Below, one piece after another: positions 17,809 to 26,928 of a stretch of 64,000 nucleotides of DNA (positions within the stretch are counted from its first letter, which is position 1; every line of letters starts with the position of its first letter). Under the pieces are notes generated by a model. It saw only the letters and a list, made by a program, of their open reading frames with translations. It did no database searches and was not told the DNA's origin. The position numbers and the translations under genes were made by a program. The DNA is from Marinisporobacter sp. (lineage in GTDB: Bacteria; Bacillota; Clostridia; Peptostreptococcales; Thermotaleaceae), in contig JAOARP010000047.1 in NCBI GenBank assembly GCA_025210525.1, positions 248,001 through 312,000 of the forward strand, written 5' to 3'.

Positions 17809-19761
17809 TCAATCTAAACAATGCATTTCATTTGCTGCTTCATCCCAAGCCACTATATAACCTTGTCCTTTTGAACAAAAGATAGAAGATGAAGTATACT
17901 CTATATCTGCATCCTTTTTATAGCCAATTTTTTCAATAACTTCTTCTTCATTATGACAAGGGTAATATCCACCAAAGCTTAACCGAATCATTCCTCTTCC
18001 TTGTGTAAAGGAAGCTAATTCCGTACTATAGTTCATAAAATTAATCACTGGAACTTTTCCTGTTATGATAGCTTTATCTCCTATGGTTTCAGGAGGATCG
18101 AAGGTACCACAAGATTTTTGTATGTCTGCTAATACTCTTCCTAAATAATCTAATTCTACTTTGATTTTGAAATCATAGAAAGGCTCAAGCAATATATTCT
18201 TTGCTTTTTCTAATCCTTGCCTTAGCGCTCTATAGGTAGCTTCTCTAAAATCCCCACCACTAGTATGCTTGTTATGAGCTTTTCCTGTTAGTAATGTTAC
18301 CTTTATATCTGTTATAGCCGAGCCTGTTAATAATCCATGATGCTCTCTTTCATAAATATGATGTCTAACCAAATTTTGATGCCCTGTTGTCAAGTCATCA
18401 ACATGACAAACATTTTCAAAGGTGATCCCACTATTTCTTGTAGCAGGTTCTAATTTAAGATGTACCTCAGCATAATGTCCTAAAGGTTCAAAATGACCAT
18501 AGCCATTCACTACTGCACTAATGGTTTCTTTGTATATAATTTCAGGTGTTCCAAAAGTTATATCAAAGCCAAATCGTTCCTTCACTAGTTCCTGTAAGAT
18601 TTCTAATTGAATAGCCCCCATTACATGAATATGAATTTCTTTTAATTTTTCTTCCCATATGACATTCAAGGATGGATCTTCCGCATCTAATATTTTGAAG
18701 TTTTTTAAAACCTCTTTTACATTTAATGAGTTGTCGAATATGACCTTTGATTTTAGAGTAGGAATCATTTCATAAACACCTTTTTCTTTCAAATCTCCTA
18801 CTCCATCCCCTACTGATGCTTTTGTTAATCCTGTTACTGCAAAGACTTGACCTGCTCCTACTTTATCCACTGTTTTAAATTTATTACCATTGTACACTCT
18901 TATTTGAGTTATTTTTTCGCAAGTTCTATTCGAATCATCTCCATAGAATAATTCATCTCTTACTTTCAATGTACCCTTTAAAGCTTTTATATAAGTAATC
19001 CTAGTTCCATTATCATGTCGTATTTTATAAACCTTTCCTGAAAAAGGTCCTTCCTCACAATAATCCGTAACCGTTAACCTATCTAATTGATCTAAAAAAC
19101 CGATTATCCCTACGTCTTGTAGCGCCGAACCGCTACCACATGGAAAAATCTTATTTTCTTTGATCATATCTTTTAACTTCTTTAACCATAAATCTTTATC
19201 ATAATCATCTTCCATATATTTTTCTAAAAGAAATTCATCTCTTTCAGCAATAAATTCTATGAGTTCTTCTTTCATTTCCCCTTGATCAAAAGATTCTGTA
19301 ATAAGGCAAATATCCTCTGTTAGATTTAATAGAATTTCTTCTAATACTCTCTCTACATCTGCTCCCACTCTATCTATTTTATTGATAAAGAAAAAGGTAG
19401 GTACCTTATGCTTTTTAAGGAGTTGCCACACGGTTTCTGTATGGGCTTGTACCCCTTCTACTGCACTAATGATTACTATCCCATAATCCATCACTTGAAT
19501 AGCTCTTTCCATTTCTGGAGAAAAATCCACATGTCCAGGGGTATCTATTAAATAATAGTTAGCATCCTTATAATGCATAAGGGCTTGGTCTGAAAATACG
19601 GTGATTCCTCTCTCTTTCTCTATATGATGATTATCTAAAAAAGCATCCTGATGATCTACTCGTCCTCTTTGGCGAATACTTTTTGTATGATAAAGAAGTT
19701 GTTCTGAAAATGTAGTTTTTCCTGCATCTACATGAGCTAATATCCCAATCGTTTTATTCAT
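17809..19761 (-). CDS. TetM-like translational GTPase (ribosomal protection protein family)
   Basis: A 650-residue EF-G-like GTPase with G1 AHVDAGKTT (residues 9-17), switch II DTPGHVDF, G4 NKIDR, an EF-G domain II/III, domain IV and a C-terminal domain V. Overall length and the domain IV pattern (HHIYEREHHGLLTGSAITDIKV) match TetM/TetB(P)-type ribosome-rescue GTPases rather than the housekeeping EF-G (about 690 residues). Whether it confers tetracycline resistance or is a chromosomal paralogue cannot be told from sequence. It stands alone, with a perfect 9-base inverted repeat over its -10 box. Confidence 0.85.
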   Translation of the reverse strand: MNKTIGILAHVDAGKTTFSEQLLYHTKSIRQRGRVDHQDAFLDNHHIEKERGITVFSDQALMHYKDANYYLIDTPGHVDFSPEMERAIQVMDYGIVIISAVEGVQAHTETVWQLLKKHKVPTFFFINKIDRVGADVERVLEEILLNLTEDICLITESFDQGEMKEELIEFIAERDEFLLEKYMEDDYDKDLWLKKLKDMIKENKIFPCGSGSALQDVGIIGFLDQLDRLTVTDYCEEGPFSGKVYKIRHDNGTRITYIKALKGTLKVRDELFYGDDSNRTCEKITQIRVYNGNKFKTVDKVGAGQVFAVTGLTKASVGDGVGDLKEKGVYEMIPTLKSKVIFDNSLNVKEVLKNFKILDAEDPSLNVIWEEKLKEIHIHVMGAIQLEILQELVKERFGFDITFGTPEIIYKETISAVVNGYGHFEPLGHYAEVHLKLEPATRNSGITFENVCHVDDLTTGHQNLVRHHIYEREHHGLLTGSAITDIKVTLLTGKAHNKHTSGGDFREATYRALRQGLEKAKNILLEPFYDFKIKVELDYLGRVLADIQKSCGTFDPPETIGDKAIITGKVPVINFMNYSTELASFTQGRGMIRLSFGGYYPCHNEEEVIEKIGYKKDADIEYTSSSIFCSKGQGYIVAWDEAANEMHCLD

Positions 19762-19778
19762 TTTGTCACCTCGATATC

Positions 19779-19800
19779 TTGATATAACTTATTATATCAA
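19779..19800 (-). promoter_or_regulatory. Inverted repeat over the -10 box of the TetM-like gene
   Basis: Perfect 9-base arms TTGATATAA-CTTA-TTATATCAA. On the minus strand the outer arm contains TATAAT, so a bound repressor would cover the -10 region. It lies 18 bases before the start codon. Confidence 0.55.
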
Positions 19801-19811
19801 AATGACAAAAG

Positions 19812-19852
19812 AAAAAAAGGCTTCTAAGAAGTACTTGTCTCTTAAAAGCCTT
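19812..19852 (-). terminator. Terminator of the AGCS carrier gene
   Basis: On the minus strand AAGGCTTTTAAGA pairs with TCTTAGAAGCCTT and is followed by TTTTTTTC, just after the carrier stop codon. Confidence 0.8.
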
Positions 19853-19859
19853 CATCCCC

Positions 19860-21314
19860 TTATAGTACAGTATCTTTTTCTTCCTCATAGAAAACTTTTG
19901 TATCAGGATCTATCTCTCCAATACCCATATGCCTTGCCTTGTAGTCCTTTAAAAGAGATAAAAATTTAGGACTTAAGATAAGCATCGCTAATATATTCGC
20001 AAAAATAGGCAAAGCAGTAGACATATCTGCAAAGAGCCATACACTAACTCCTGGTAATTCTTTTACGACTGCAACAATTACAAGTGCTAGCCCTGGAATA
20101 GGATAAGCCCATTTATAAAATGTAAGTATCCTATCTTTATTCCTATTTTTATCCCCAAGCATATATCTTAATAAAACTTCAATCTGCGCATAAAGACCTG
20201 AAGAAGTAGTTACTCCAAAGAGTAAAATCCCTATAGTTAAAATAATTCTCCCTAAAGAACCCAGCCCTTGTTCAAAGGCACTAAGAGTAAGTGCTGCTCC
20301 TGATATTCCTGATGACCATTGACCTGTAATGATGATTACTAAGGATGTAATACTACATATTACGATCGTATCTACAAATACCTCAAATATACCAAGAAGT
20401 CCTTGTCGTATTGGATGATCCGTTTTAGCAGAAGCATGAATCATTGGAGAAGAACCCCAACCTGCTTCGTTACTAAAAACGGCTCGCGACATTCCCACCT
20501 TAATAACCTGTGCAAAGGCTGCTCCTGCAAAGCCCCCTAAAGCTGCAGTTCCATTAAAAGCACTACTAAATATTAAACCTATTGTTCCTGGTAGATACGA
20601 AATATTTTTTAATATGATAAAAATTCCACCTAAAATATAAAATGCACACATAAATGGTACAACCTTTGAAGCGATTCTACCTAAAACAGGAAGTCCTCCA
20701 CTGATCATCAAATAAAGTAATATGGTATACACAATGCTTACCGTAATCATGTTGAAGTCAAAGGTACTTGATACAGCCTCTGAAACAGTATAATTTTGCA
20801 TTGTTATAAAAAATCCTACCCCAAATCCGAAGATAAATATAAAAGCAAGAACTTTGGATAAAACACTTAACCCCTTTTCCTCTCCTAGTCCTTTTTTCAT
20901 ATAATAAGTAGGTCCTCCAAAGGTATTTCCATTCTCATCCTTAGAACGATAATGTACTGCTAAAGAAACTTCTACCATTTTAATGATTTGACCTAATATT
21001 CCTGCAACCCATAGCCAAAATACTGCACCGGGTCCTCCTAAAGCTATAGCAGATGCAACACCACCAATATTTCCAACACCTACAGTCGCTCCAACAGCAA
21101 TACTAACTGCTTCAAGGGGTGAAATAGAACCCTTATCATCTCCACTACTCTTACTTCTAAAAAACTTTTTATAAGCTTGTTTCATGGCATAACCAAAATA
21201 TCTAAATTGAAAGAATCCTGTTGCAAATGTAAAGAAAATCCCAACAGCCAATATTAAGATAATCAACGGTAGTCCCCACAATATATCCCATACAATTTTT
21301 TCTATCAATGCCAT
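19860..21314 (-). CDS. Sodium:alanine/glycine symporter (AGCS family)
   Basis: A 484-residue membrane protein with about 10-11 hydrophobic helices. Family motifs visible include EAVSIAVGATVGVGNIGGVASAIALGGPGAVFWLWV (residues about 63-98), NAM-like substrate-site equivalents, and GMSRAVFSNEAGWGSSPMIHASAKTDHP (about 275-302). It imports alanine, glycine or related amino acids with Na+. It is the last gene downstream of an arginine/guanidino degradation cluster, 93 bases after the DDAH-like gene, so the physiological substrate may be linked to that pathway; that is inference. Confidence 0.92.
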   Translation of the reverse strand: MALIEKIVWDILWGLPLIILILAVGIFFTFATGFFQFRYFGYAMKQAYKKFFRSKSSGDDKGSISPLEAVSIAVGATVGVGNIGGVASAIALGGPGAVFWLWVAGILGQIIKMVEVSLAVHYRSKDENGNTFGGPTYYMKKGLGEEKGLSVLSKVLAFIFIFGFGVGFFITMQNYTVSEAVSSTFDFNMITVSIVYTILLYLMISGGLPVLGRIASKVVPFMCAFYILGGIFIILKNISYLPGTIGLIFSSAFNGTAALGGFAGAAFAQVIKVGMSRAVFSNEAGWGSSPMIHASAKTDHPIRQGLLGIFEVFVDTIVICSITSLVIIITGQWSSGISGAALTLSAFEQGLGSLGRIILTIGILLFGVTTSSGLYAQIEVLLRYMLGDKNRNKDRILTFYKWAYPIPGLALVIVAVVKELPGVSVWLFADMSTALPIFANILAMLILSPKFLSLLKDYKARHMGIGEIDPDTKVFYEEEKDTVL

Positions 21315-21407
21315 AAGGTTTTATACACTCCTTTTCATTCATTTTTTAAAAAGGATTTCACTTATGCTCTTCTTTGTGGGTCAATTTTTTATTGGCTTAT
21401 CTCTTAA

Positions 21408-22178
21408 TTAAAACCTAAGAGATAAGCAGCTTAAACCACCGTCTAATTTTCTATATTCTGAAGTATCTACTAATACAACCTCATACCCTGCACCTTCAAT
21501 AACTTCCTTCGTTTTTTCATACCCCTCCGGAACTAATACCTTATTATTTACCCATATACAATTTGCCGAATAGCTTTCATTTTCGTGAATTAAAATTTTA
21601 TTAAATTGGTCAAAGGTAGGATGATCTACAAATTCTCCTGCTACTAAAAGATTATTATTTTCTAAATAGGCTAATCCAGTTTTTAGGTGAAGTACCTCTT
21701 TTAAAGGAACTACAGAACCCGTACACCCATGCTTTTCTAAAGCTTTTATGAATTGTTTTGCCCCTTCTTCATTTGTTCTCTCTGATAATCCTATATAGAA
21801 ATGATCTCCCACCATCATTACATCTCCACCTTCAATCGTTCCAGGTGATTTTATATATTCTATCTTCTCTTCAGGATAAAAGTTTTTTAAGGTATCAATC
21901 ATTTCTTTTTCTTCACCTTTTCTCGTTTTAGCCCCTGGATTTGTAACAATAGCACAAGTCTTTGTAAGCACTGCAACATCTTCAACAAAACAAGAATCAG
22001 GGTATCTTTCATCCGCATTTAATACAATTACTTCAACACCACAAGATTTTAGGGCTTCTATGTAATTATCATGTTGCTTTAGTGCCAATTCATAATTAGG
22101 TTTACCAAGCTCTGGTGCTGATGTAATCCCTTCTACCATTGACTTACTAGGTCTTCTCACAATAACATTTTTAAACAT
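21408..22178 (-). CDS. Dimethylargininase-like (DDAH) amidinohydrolase
   Basis: A 256-residue enzyme of the arginine-deiminase-fold (pentein) superfamily. Catalytic elements are intact: SCFVEDVAV, EGGD (about residues 115-118), HLKTGL with the active-site His, and the nucleophile Cys251 in LDGGLSCLSLRF. The size and these motifs match dimethylarginine dimethylaminohydrolases, which release citrulline and an amine. In an anaerobe without known protein arginine methylation, arginine or another guanidino compound may be the real substrate. It is probably co-transcribed with rocB and a second pentein enzyme upstream. Confidence 0.88.
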   Translation of the reverse strand: MFKNVIVRRPSKSMVEGITSAPELGKPNYELALKQHDNYIEALKSCGVEVIVLNADERYPDSCFVEDVAVLTKTCAIVTNPGAKTRKGEEKEMIDTLKNFYPEEKIEYIKSPGTIEGGDVMMVGDHFYIGLSERTNEEGAKQFIKALEKHGCTGSVVPLKEVLHLKTGLAYLENNNLLVAGEFVDHPTFDQFNKILIHENESYSANCIWVNNKVLVPEGYEKTKEVIEGAGYEVVLVDTSEYRKLDGGLSCLSLRF

Positions 22179-22222
22179 TTTACAGTCCCCCTTAATTTTT
22201 CATTTTGATGCTTTGATTATTT

Positions 22223-23893
22223 TTAATCTTCCCAATCTAGCAATATAGAAATTGCACGATGAAGAAGTTTTGGTGTTTTGTCAAATAAGTCTTTCTTCAA
22301 AACTCGTTCTGTAAGCTTATGAAAATCCTTCCCCCATGGTCCAATATTCATGCAAGGCATGGAGATTTCTTCTATCTCTTTTAATGGTATAGCATAACTT
22401 GATCCATAAAGAGGCATATTCCCTTCTAAACTCTTTATAATTTCTTTACTATTTCTTATAGAAGAATAACTTAAATCTGAAATACCCGTATAAAAATGTT
22501 CTCTCTCATAAATTTCATTTAGATTGTCTTTTGCATAAGCTATAAGTTTTTTAGAAAGTTCTTTTCCTTTATGATCTATTTCTTTAAAATAAATATTGGC
22601 TACATTAGGATAATAGGGTGGCGCTAAAGCAATAACTACTCTAGGAGATAAGTCATGAATATATTCAAATATCTTTTCAATCAAGGTAAAATTACTTTCA
22701 ACAATAGAAATTTCTCCCTTTTCTACCTGATCTTTTATTTCTTTAAAAAGATCATCATAATCTCTTTTAAAATCTCCTTCATAATTTTTATATGCTTCAT
22801 CATAAAGATCTTTAAAGGTGACTACCTTCACTTTCCACGGTAAATTTTCAAAGGGTTTATTCGTTTTTTTTCTAAATATTTTATATTTTTCATTCATTTT
22901 TTCTATCACATCTGAGAAAGCATCTTCAGAAATTTTTTTAATTTTTTCTACCATAATTGCAGGGTCCCTATCTAATGTAAGAATACTAAAATATCCTCCA
23001 ACACTAAGGGGCATAGAAACATCATAATGATATTTTCGATCTTTTATATACATCCAAGTAGGCGGCGGGGAGGCTTCCCCTTCAACAAAATCAGAAAGCT
23101 CTAAGTTAAGCTCTGTTCTACGAACAATCTCAGTTAGTAGATTTAAAGGATTAAACCCTTCGAAAACTTTCCCAATATGGGATAAAAATCCTCTTACATA
23201 TATGAGGGGCATCATCTTTCCAACAGAGCCTTCTGAAAGGATTCCTATATCTGGATTTACTCTTTGATGAGGTTCAGAATTTATCATCATTAAATAGTTT
23301 AGTTTATATTTTTCTTTTAATTCTTTAAGTAATAAAACTGCACTTCGCATACCTGCTGAAATATTTTCTTCATCTGGCACAGAAATAAGCAAAATATTTC
23401 CTTTCATATTTTTAATTTCTGTATATCGCTTTATCAAAGCAAGTTGGATAGCTCCTCCTGCCTTCATATCAGCTGTTCCTCTCCCAAATATGTACGACCC
23501 ACTTTCTAAATCTTTTTGGGCTTCACTTAGTAAATCATCCTTCATCTTTATAAGTTCTCTTTCAAGACCCTTTGGAGAGTAAGCATATGTTTTTAATATT
23601 TTAAAATCCTCTACATCTACCACATCATTGTGATGTATCAAAACAACAGTATCTTCTCCATTTCCCTTTATGAACGCCCAAGAAACGGATCTTTTTAAAG
23701 GATCATTTTCTATCTTATAAGCTCCAAAGTGTTCTAGATGATCTTTAAAATAGTCTATACTGCAAAAAAAATCTTTTAAAAACCCTTCAATTTTTCTCTC
23801 ATATTCAGAAAAGGTATCACTTTTAATTTTGACATAAGGATAAAATATTTTTTCAATCTCTTGATCTATGTCTTTTAATATCCAAGATTTCAT
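22223..23893 (-). CDS. rocB: RocB-like M20-family peptidase (arginine utilisation protein)
   Basis: A 556-residue metallopeptidase-fold protein of the ArgE/DapE/M20 group. Visible features are VVLIHHNDVVDVEDF (metal His-x-Asp region, residues about 82-96), YIFGRGTADMKAGGA (the Asp bridging ligand) and LLISVPDEENISAGMRSA. The length corresponds to RocB, a protein of arginine catabolic operons whose exact reaction is not established. The start has GAGGGGGAAT upstream. Its position between two guanidino-hydrolase genes supports a role in arginine or arginine-peptide breakdown. Confidence 0.9.
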   Translation of the reverse strand: MKSWILKDIDQEIEKIFYPYVKIKSDTFSEYERKIEGFLKDFFCSIDYFKDHLEHFGAYKIENDPLKRSVSWAFIKGNGEDTVVLIHHNDVVDVEDFKILKTYAYSPKGLERELIKMKDDLLSEAQKDLESGSYIFGRGTADMKAGGAIQLALIKRYTEIKNMKGNILLISVPDEENISAGMRSAVLLLKELKEKYKLNYLMMINSEPHQRVNPDIGILSEGSVGKMMPLIYVRGFLSHIGKVFEGFNPLNLLTEIVRRTELNLELSDFVEGEASPPPTWMYIKDRKYHYDVSMPLSVGGYFSILTLDRDPAIMVEKIKKISEDAFSDVIEKMNEKYKIFRKKTNKPFENLPWKVKVVTFKDLYDEAYKNYEGDFKRDYDDLFKEIKDQVEKGEISIVESNFTLIEKIFEYIHDLSPRVVIALAPPYYPNVANIYFKEIDHKGKELSKKLIAYAKDNLNEIYEREHFYTGISDLSYSSIRNSKEIIKSLEGNMPLYGSSYAIPLKEIEEISMPCMNIGPWGKDFHKLTERVLKKDLFDKTPKLLHRAISILLDWED

Positions 23894-23934
23894 ATTCCCC
23901 CTCTTTTCTAACTATATTCCTATAGATTTATTCT

Positions 23935-24810
23935 CTATATCCTATAAATAGGACAGGTTAAACAAGTAGGTCCACCTGTTCCTTTAAAGGAAAGTTCATT
24001 TCCTTCATATTCATACACCTCTGCTCCTGCTTTCATAAGCCTTTCTTTAGTCATTGGATTTCCCTTTAAGACTAAGCATTTTCTGGGAGCAAGTGCTAAA
24101 ACATTAGAACCTAAATAATCATATTCTTCATCTGGAACCTCAATTAACTCGATTCCTTGTCTTATTAAATACTCTCTAAAAAATACTGGCATATATTTGG
24201 AATAAACTACTGCGAGGTCTTGATCTACTAAACTAATAATACTCATAAGATGAAGACACGCTTCTTTCCCATCCCCATGAGGCATAGGAACTACAATAAC
24301 GTCCTCAACAAAATCCTTGATAATTTCTTTAAGCTGTCTAATACCTTTATCATTTGTTCTATATCCTCTTCCTACAGCAACAGTTTTTTCATCTATCCAC
24401 ACTACATCACCGCCTTCCATTTTTCCTTCTCCTTCTATACATCCTAAAGTTGGTATTCCAATAGATTCAAGATACTCTCTTGTAGCATTTGGTTCTCCCT
24501 TTCTTTGTTCTTTCCCCATTGGAAAGTAAATTGCTCCTTTATGTGTAATCTTTAAAGTATCATGTGTATAAATAGAATCAAGCCCCACATTGTCGTTTAT
24601 AGGTAGATAATAAATATCTTCTACATACTGCTTAATAACTTTTTCAAAAGTTTTATATTCTTCTAAAACCTCTTTATAATTGGGACATCCTATGTAATGA
24701 AATTGTTTATAATGATCCTTGAGATATTCTTGACTGATAAACGCATCCTTTGGATCTTTTAACAAAATACTTTTAATCTTTCCAACCATAGATTGGCAAC
24801 CATAGTTCAT
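23935..24810 (-). CDS. Arginine deiminase / amidinotransferase-fold hydrolase
   Basis: A 291-residue pentein-superfamily enzyme, different from the DDAH-like gene downstream. Catalytic motifs are EGGDVVW (carboxylates), DGKEACLHL (active-site His) and the C-terminal nucleophile in GGPTCLTCPIY (Cys about 283, in the usual position). I chose ATG at 24810, seven bases after AAGGGGG; the in-frame TTG at 24816 is too close to it. It is the first gene of the arginine-linked unit and is divergent from a GntR regulator. Conversion of arginine or a related guanidine to citrulline is likely but not proven. Confidence 0.85.
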   Translation of the reverse strand: MNYGCQSMVGKIKSILLKDPKDAFISQEYLKDHYKQFHYIGCPNYKEVLEEYKTFEKVIKQYVEDIYYLPINDNVGLDSIYTHDTLKITHKGAIYFPMGKEQRKGEPNATREYLESIGIPTLGCIEGEGKMEGGDVVWIDEKTVAVGRGYRTNDKGIRQLKEIIKDFVEDVIVVPMPHGDGKEACLHLMSIISLVDQDLAVVYSKYMPVFFREYLIRQGIELIEVPDEEYDYLGSNVLALAPRKCLVLKGNPMTKERLMKAGAEVYEYEGNELSFKGTGGPTCLTCPIYRI

Positions 24811-24825
24811 AAACAATCCCCCTTC

Positions 24826-24835
24826 TTGTATACAA
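24826..24835. promoter_or_regulatory. TTGTATACAA palindrome (GntR operator candidate)
   Basis: A perfect 10-base palindrome sits just upstream of the deiminase-like gene's ribosome-binding site, in the 196-base divergent region. TTGTnnACAA sites are typical of FadR/FCD-type GntR regulators. Repeats of ATATAATATTTAAT next to it (24836-24865) may be further sites or simply AT-rich promoter DNA. Confidence 0.45.
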
Positions 24836-25006
24836 TATATAATATTTAATATATAATATTTAATATATTGGAATTTATTATATTATAATACATATTTTAC
24901 CTATTGTATATAGTTTTCTGAATATTTGGTATTTTTATTTATTTCGCCTTTCTTCACGCTTTCATAGAAAAAATTGTATTATATAATCGTATAAAGGAGG
25001 CATATT

Positions 25007-25654
25007 ATGTGTCATTATTTAAGCTTAAAAAACCATGTCTATAATTACATATCTGAAAAAATTAACGAAGGCACCCTCACCCCCAATGAGAAAATCAACG
25101 AACAATTAATCTGTAAAGAACTTCAAATTAGTAGAACCCCTGTGAGAGAAGCATTGATCCAACTATCTACAGAAGGTTATTTAGAAAATATACCTAGAAG
25201 AGGATTCCGTGTTAAACTTATAGATGAAAAGAAAGCTATGGAATTATATATGTTAATTGGATCTTTAGAAGGCTTAGCAGCTTCTCTTGCAATAAATTTT
25301 ATTACTAACAAAGAAATATCCCATATGAAAAAACTAGTAATAACTATGGATAAATTCATTGCCTCCGAACTTTATAATAATTATTACAAAATCCAAACTG
25401 AATTTCATAATATTTTTATAAATCTTTGTAATAACGAAGAGCTTATTCGTCTTCTCCATCAATTAAAGAGAAGTTTTATTCGACAAAGTTATATGGAAAA
25501 AGCAACTGTAGATTTTGTTAGTATTTTGAAAAAAACGAATGACGAACATAAAAAAATCATTGAACTCTTCGAATCAAAAGATAAAAAAAATCTTGAAAGC
25601 TACCTCCGAGATGTACACTGGAATACTAAAAACGCTATATTTGATTCTATATAA
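25007..25654 (+). CDS. GntR-family regulator, FCD (FadR-like) subgroup
   Basis: A 215-residue regulator. The N-terminal winged helix (about residues 5-70; EKINEQLICKELQISRTPVREALIQLSTEGYLENIPRRGF) carries the GntR signature. The C-terminal all-helical FCD ligand domain (about 75-210) has the expected metal/ligand residues (E..FH, H..I). It is divergent from the arginine/guanidino operon and is its likely local regulator. The start follows AAAGGAGGCATATT. Confidence 0.92.
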   Translation: MCHYLSLKNHVYNYISEKINEGTLTPNEKINEQLICKELQISRTPVREALIQLSTEGYLENIPRRGFRVKLIDEKKAMELYMLIGSLEGLAASLAINFITNKEISHMKKLVITMDKFIASELYNNYYKIQTEFHNIFINLCNNEELIRLLHQLKRSFIRQSYMEKATVDFVSILKKTNDEHKKIIELFESKDKKNLESYLRDVHWNTKNAIFDSI

Positions 25655-25678
25655 ATGGATTACCCCTATAAAAATCTA

Positions 25679-25708
25679 AAAACACCTGCTTGGTTAAACA
25701 GGTGTTTT
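25679..25708 (+). terminator. Terminator of the GntR gene
   Basis: AAAACACCTG and CAGGTGTTTT arms close a strong stem 25 bases after the stop codon. It can also act on the minus strand. Confidence 0.8.
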
Positions 25709-25721
25709 GGATATTTTCCTT

Positions 25722-25753
25722 TCAAAAAAATAGCAGAAAGCTATGCCTTCTGC
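25722..25753 (-). terminator. Terminator of the UspA gene
   Basis: GCAGAA and TTCTGC arms (25733-25753) are followed on the minus strand by TATTTTTTTG. Confidence 0.7.
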
Positions 25754-25770
25754 ACTCACAACTCTCCTCT

Positions 25771-26193
25771 TTATTTCACAATTACTACAGAAATATTGGA
25801 ATAATTTGCTACCTTGTTTGATACACTTCCTATAAGTATTTTTTGTACTCGAGATAATCCCCTACTCCCCATGAAAACCAAGTCTACATTTTCTTCCTCT
25901 GCTGTTTCAATAATAACTGCTGCCGGGTTTCCAGTTCTTGTGACAGGATAGACATTCCCTTGGTAACCCTTAAAGTAATCCAAACTATCCTTGATCATTT
26001 CTTCTCCTATTTTCTGAAGAATTCTATCTGTGTAAGGTATTGTTTGTCTATGACTATAAATCCTGTTGAGTTGGTCATCTACCACATACAGAATAATCAC
26101 ATCTGCTAAAAATTTTTCAGCTAGCTCCTTCCCTTTTAAAAGAGCTTTTCTTCCATTATCCGATCCGTCATAAGCAATTAGTATTTTTTTCAT
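25771..26193 (-). CDS. UspA-type universal stress protein
   Basis: A 140-residue cytoplasmic Usp-fold protein. It begins KKILIAYDGSDNGRKAL (strand 1 and the ATP-site Asp), contains DVIILYVVDD, and ends with the ATP-binding signature VFMGSRGLSRVQKILIGSVSNKVANYSNISVVIVK (G-2x-G-9x-GS). The start is ATG at 26193, nine bases after GGGAGG; an upstream in-frame start at 26262 would add 23 residues without family support. Its role is usually stress survival; the specific trigger is unknown. Confidence 0.92.
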   Translation of the reverse strand: MKKILIAYDGSDNGRKALLKGKELAEKFLADVIILYVVDDQLNRIYSHRQTIPYTDRILQKIGEEMIKDSLDYFKGYQGNVYPVTRTGNPAAVIIETAEEENVDLVFMGSRGLSRVQKILIGSVSNKVANYSNISVVIVK

Positions 26194-26299
26194 AATATCT
26201 ATCCTCCCTTCCTGCGTTTTGTTTGGTAATATCTTATTATTTATATACCCCGTATAAGTCATTATAATAAATTTTTATTTATGTAATCTTTTCCAAAAA

Positions 26300-26357
26300 A
26301 AACCTAAGGAACAGTTTCAATAACATATTGTTATCAAATAACTGTTCCTTAGGTTTT
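26300..26357. repeat. Long perfect inverted repeat without an obvious gene
   Basis: Arms AAAACCTAAGGAACAGTT and AACTGTTCCTTAGGTTTT (18 bases each, perfect) flank a loop that itself contains ATAACA-TAT-TGTTAT. It is flanked by A- and T-rich runs like a terminator, but no gene on either strand ends beside it. It lies in the 475-base gap between uspA and the KTSC gene. The remaining 300 bases of that gap show no gene; on the minus strand a short open stretch ending at this hairpin (REYINTMKFKPTDPNGKT-stop) could be the tail of a decayed gene. Confidence 0.65.
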
Positions 26358-26668
26358 CCCATTGGGGTCTGTTGGCTTAAATTTCATTGTATTGATATAC
26401 TCACGCCCCTTTTATTTATTTAACAAAGGCCTGTGATTCTAAGTTTTGATCCAGAATTTCGGTTCAAACTTATAAACCAGTTTCCTTTGATATTCAATAT
26501 GTACCCATAAATTCTTCTTCTGAAACAAATAAATTTTTCATATTCCATATTTTTTCTAAACGACAACAACTTTCTACATTTTTTCAAATCCTCATTTAGT
26601 ATAATTTACTTGTACCATTTTGAATCCATGTGTCTTTCAATAAAAATTTAGATAAAGGGGAGAATGAA

Positions 26669-26881
26669 ATGACAAAAGTAAAGGTACGTTCAAATACTAT
26701 TGAGGCTGTAGGTTACGACCCTACTAATCAAATATTAGAAATAACATTTATTTCCGGTGAAACCTATCAACATGACGGTGTTCCCCAATCTATTTATGAC
26801 AATCTAATACATTCATCCGATCTCGGATATTATCTTCATTATTACATTCGAAATACATATCCATATCAACAGATCTATTAA
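26669..26881 (+). CDS. KTSC-domain small protein
   Basis: A 70-residue protein with the KTSC-domain pattern: VRSNTIEAVGYDPTNQILEITFISGETYQHDGVPQSIYDNLI. It follows a beta-strand-rich layout with a YxxVP-like turn. The start at 26669 is seven bases after AAAGGGGAGA; an earlier in-frame ATG at 26630 lacks a ribosome-binding site. KTSC proteins are associated with lysine-tRNA-synthetase-like or DNA-processing contexts in other bacteria, but this one stands alone and its function is unknown. A TATAAT box at 26600-26605 may be its -10. Confidence 0.78.
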   Translation: MTKVKVRSNTIEAVGYDPTNQILEITFISGETYQHDGVPQSIYDNLIHSSDLGYYLHYYIRNTYPYQQIY

Positions 26882-26892
26882 TTATTAAATAA

Positions 26893-26926
26893 CAAAAACA
26901 GGGTTAGATTTCTAACCCTGTTTTAT
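26893..26926. terminator. Bidirectional terminator between KTSC gene and sstT
   Basis: AACAGGGTTAGA and TCTAACCCTGTT arms with T-run on the plus strand (TTTTATTATT) and on the minus strand (TTTTTGTT). Confidence 0.85.
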
Positions 26927-26928
26927 TA

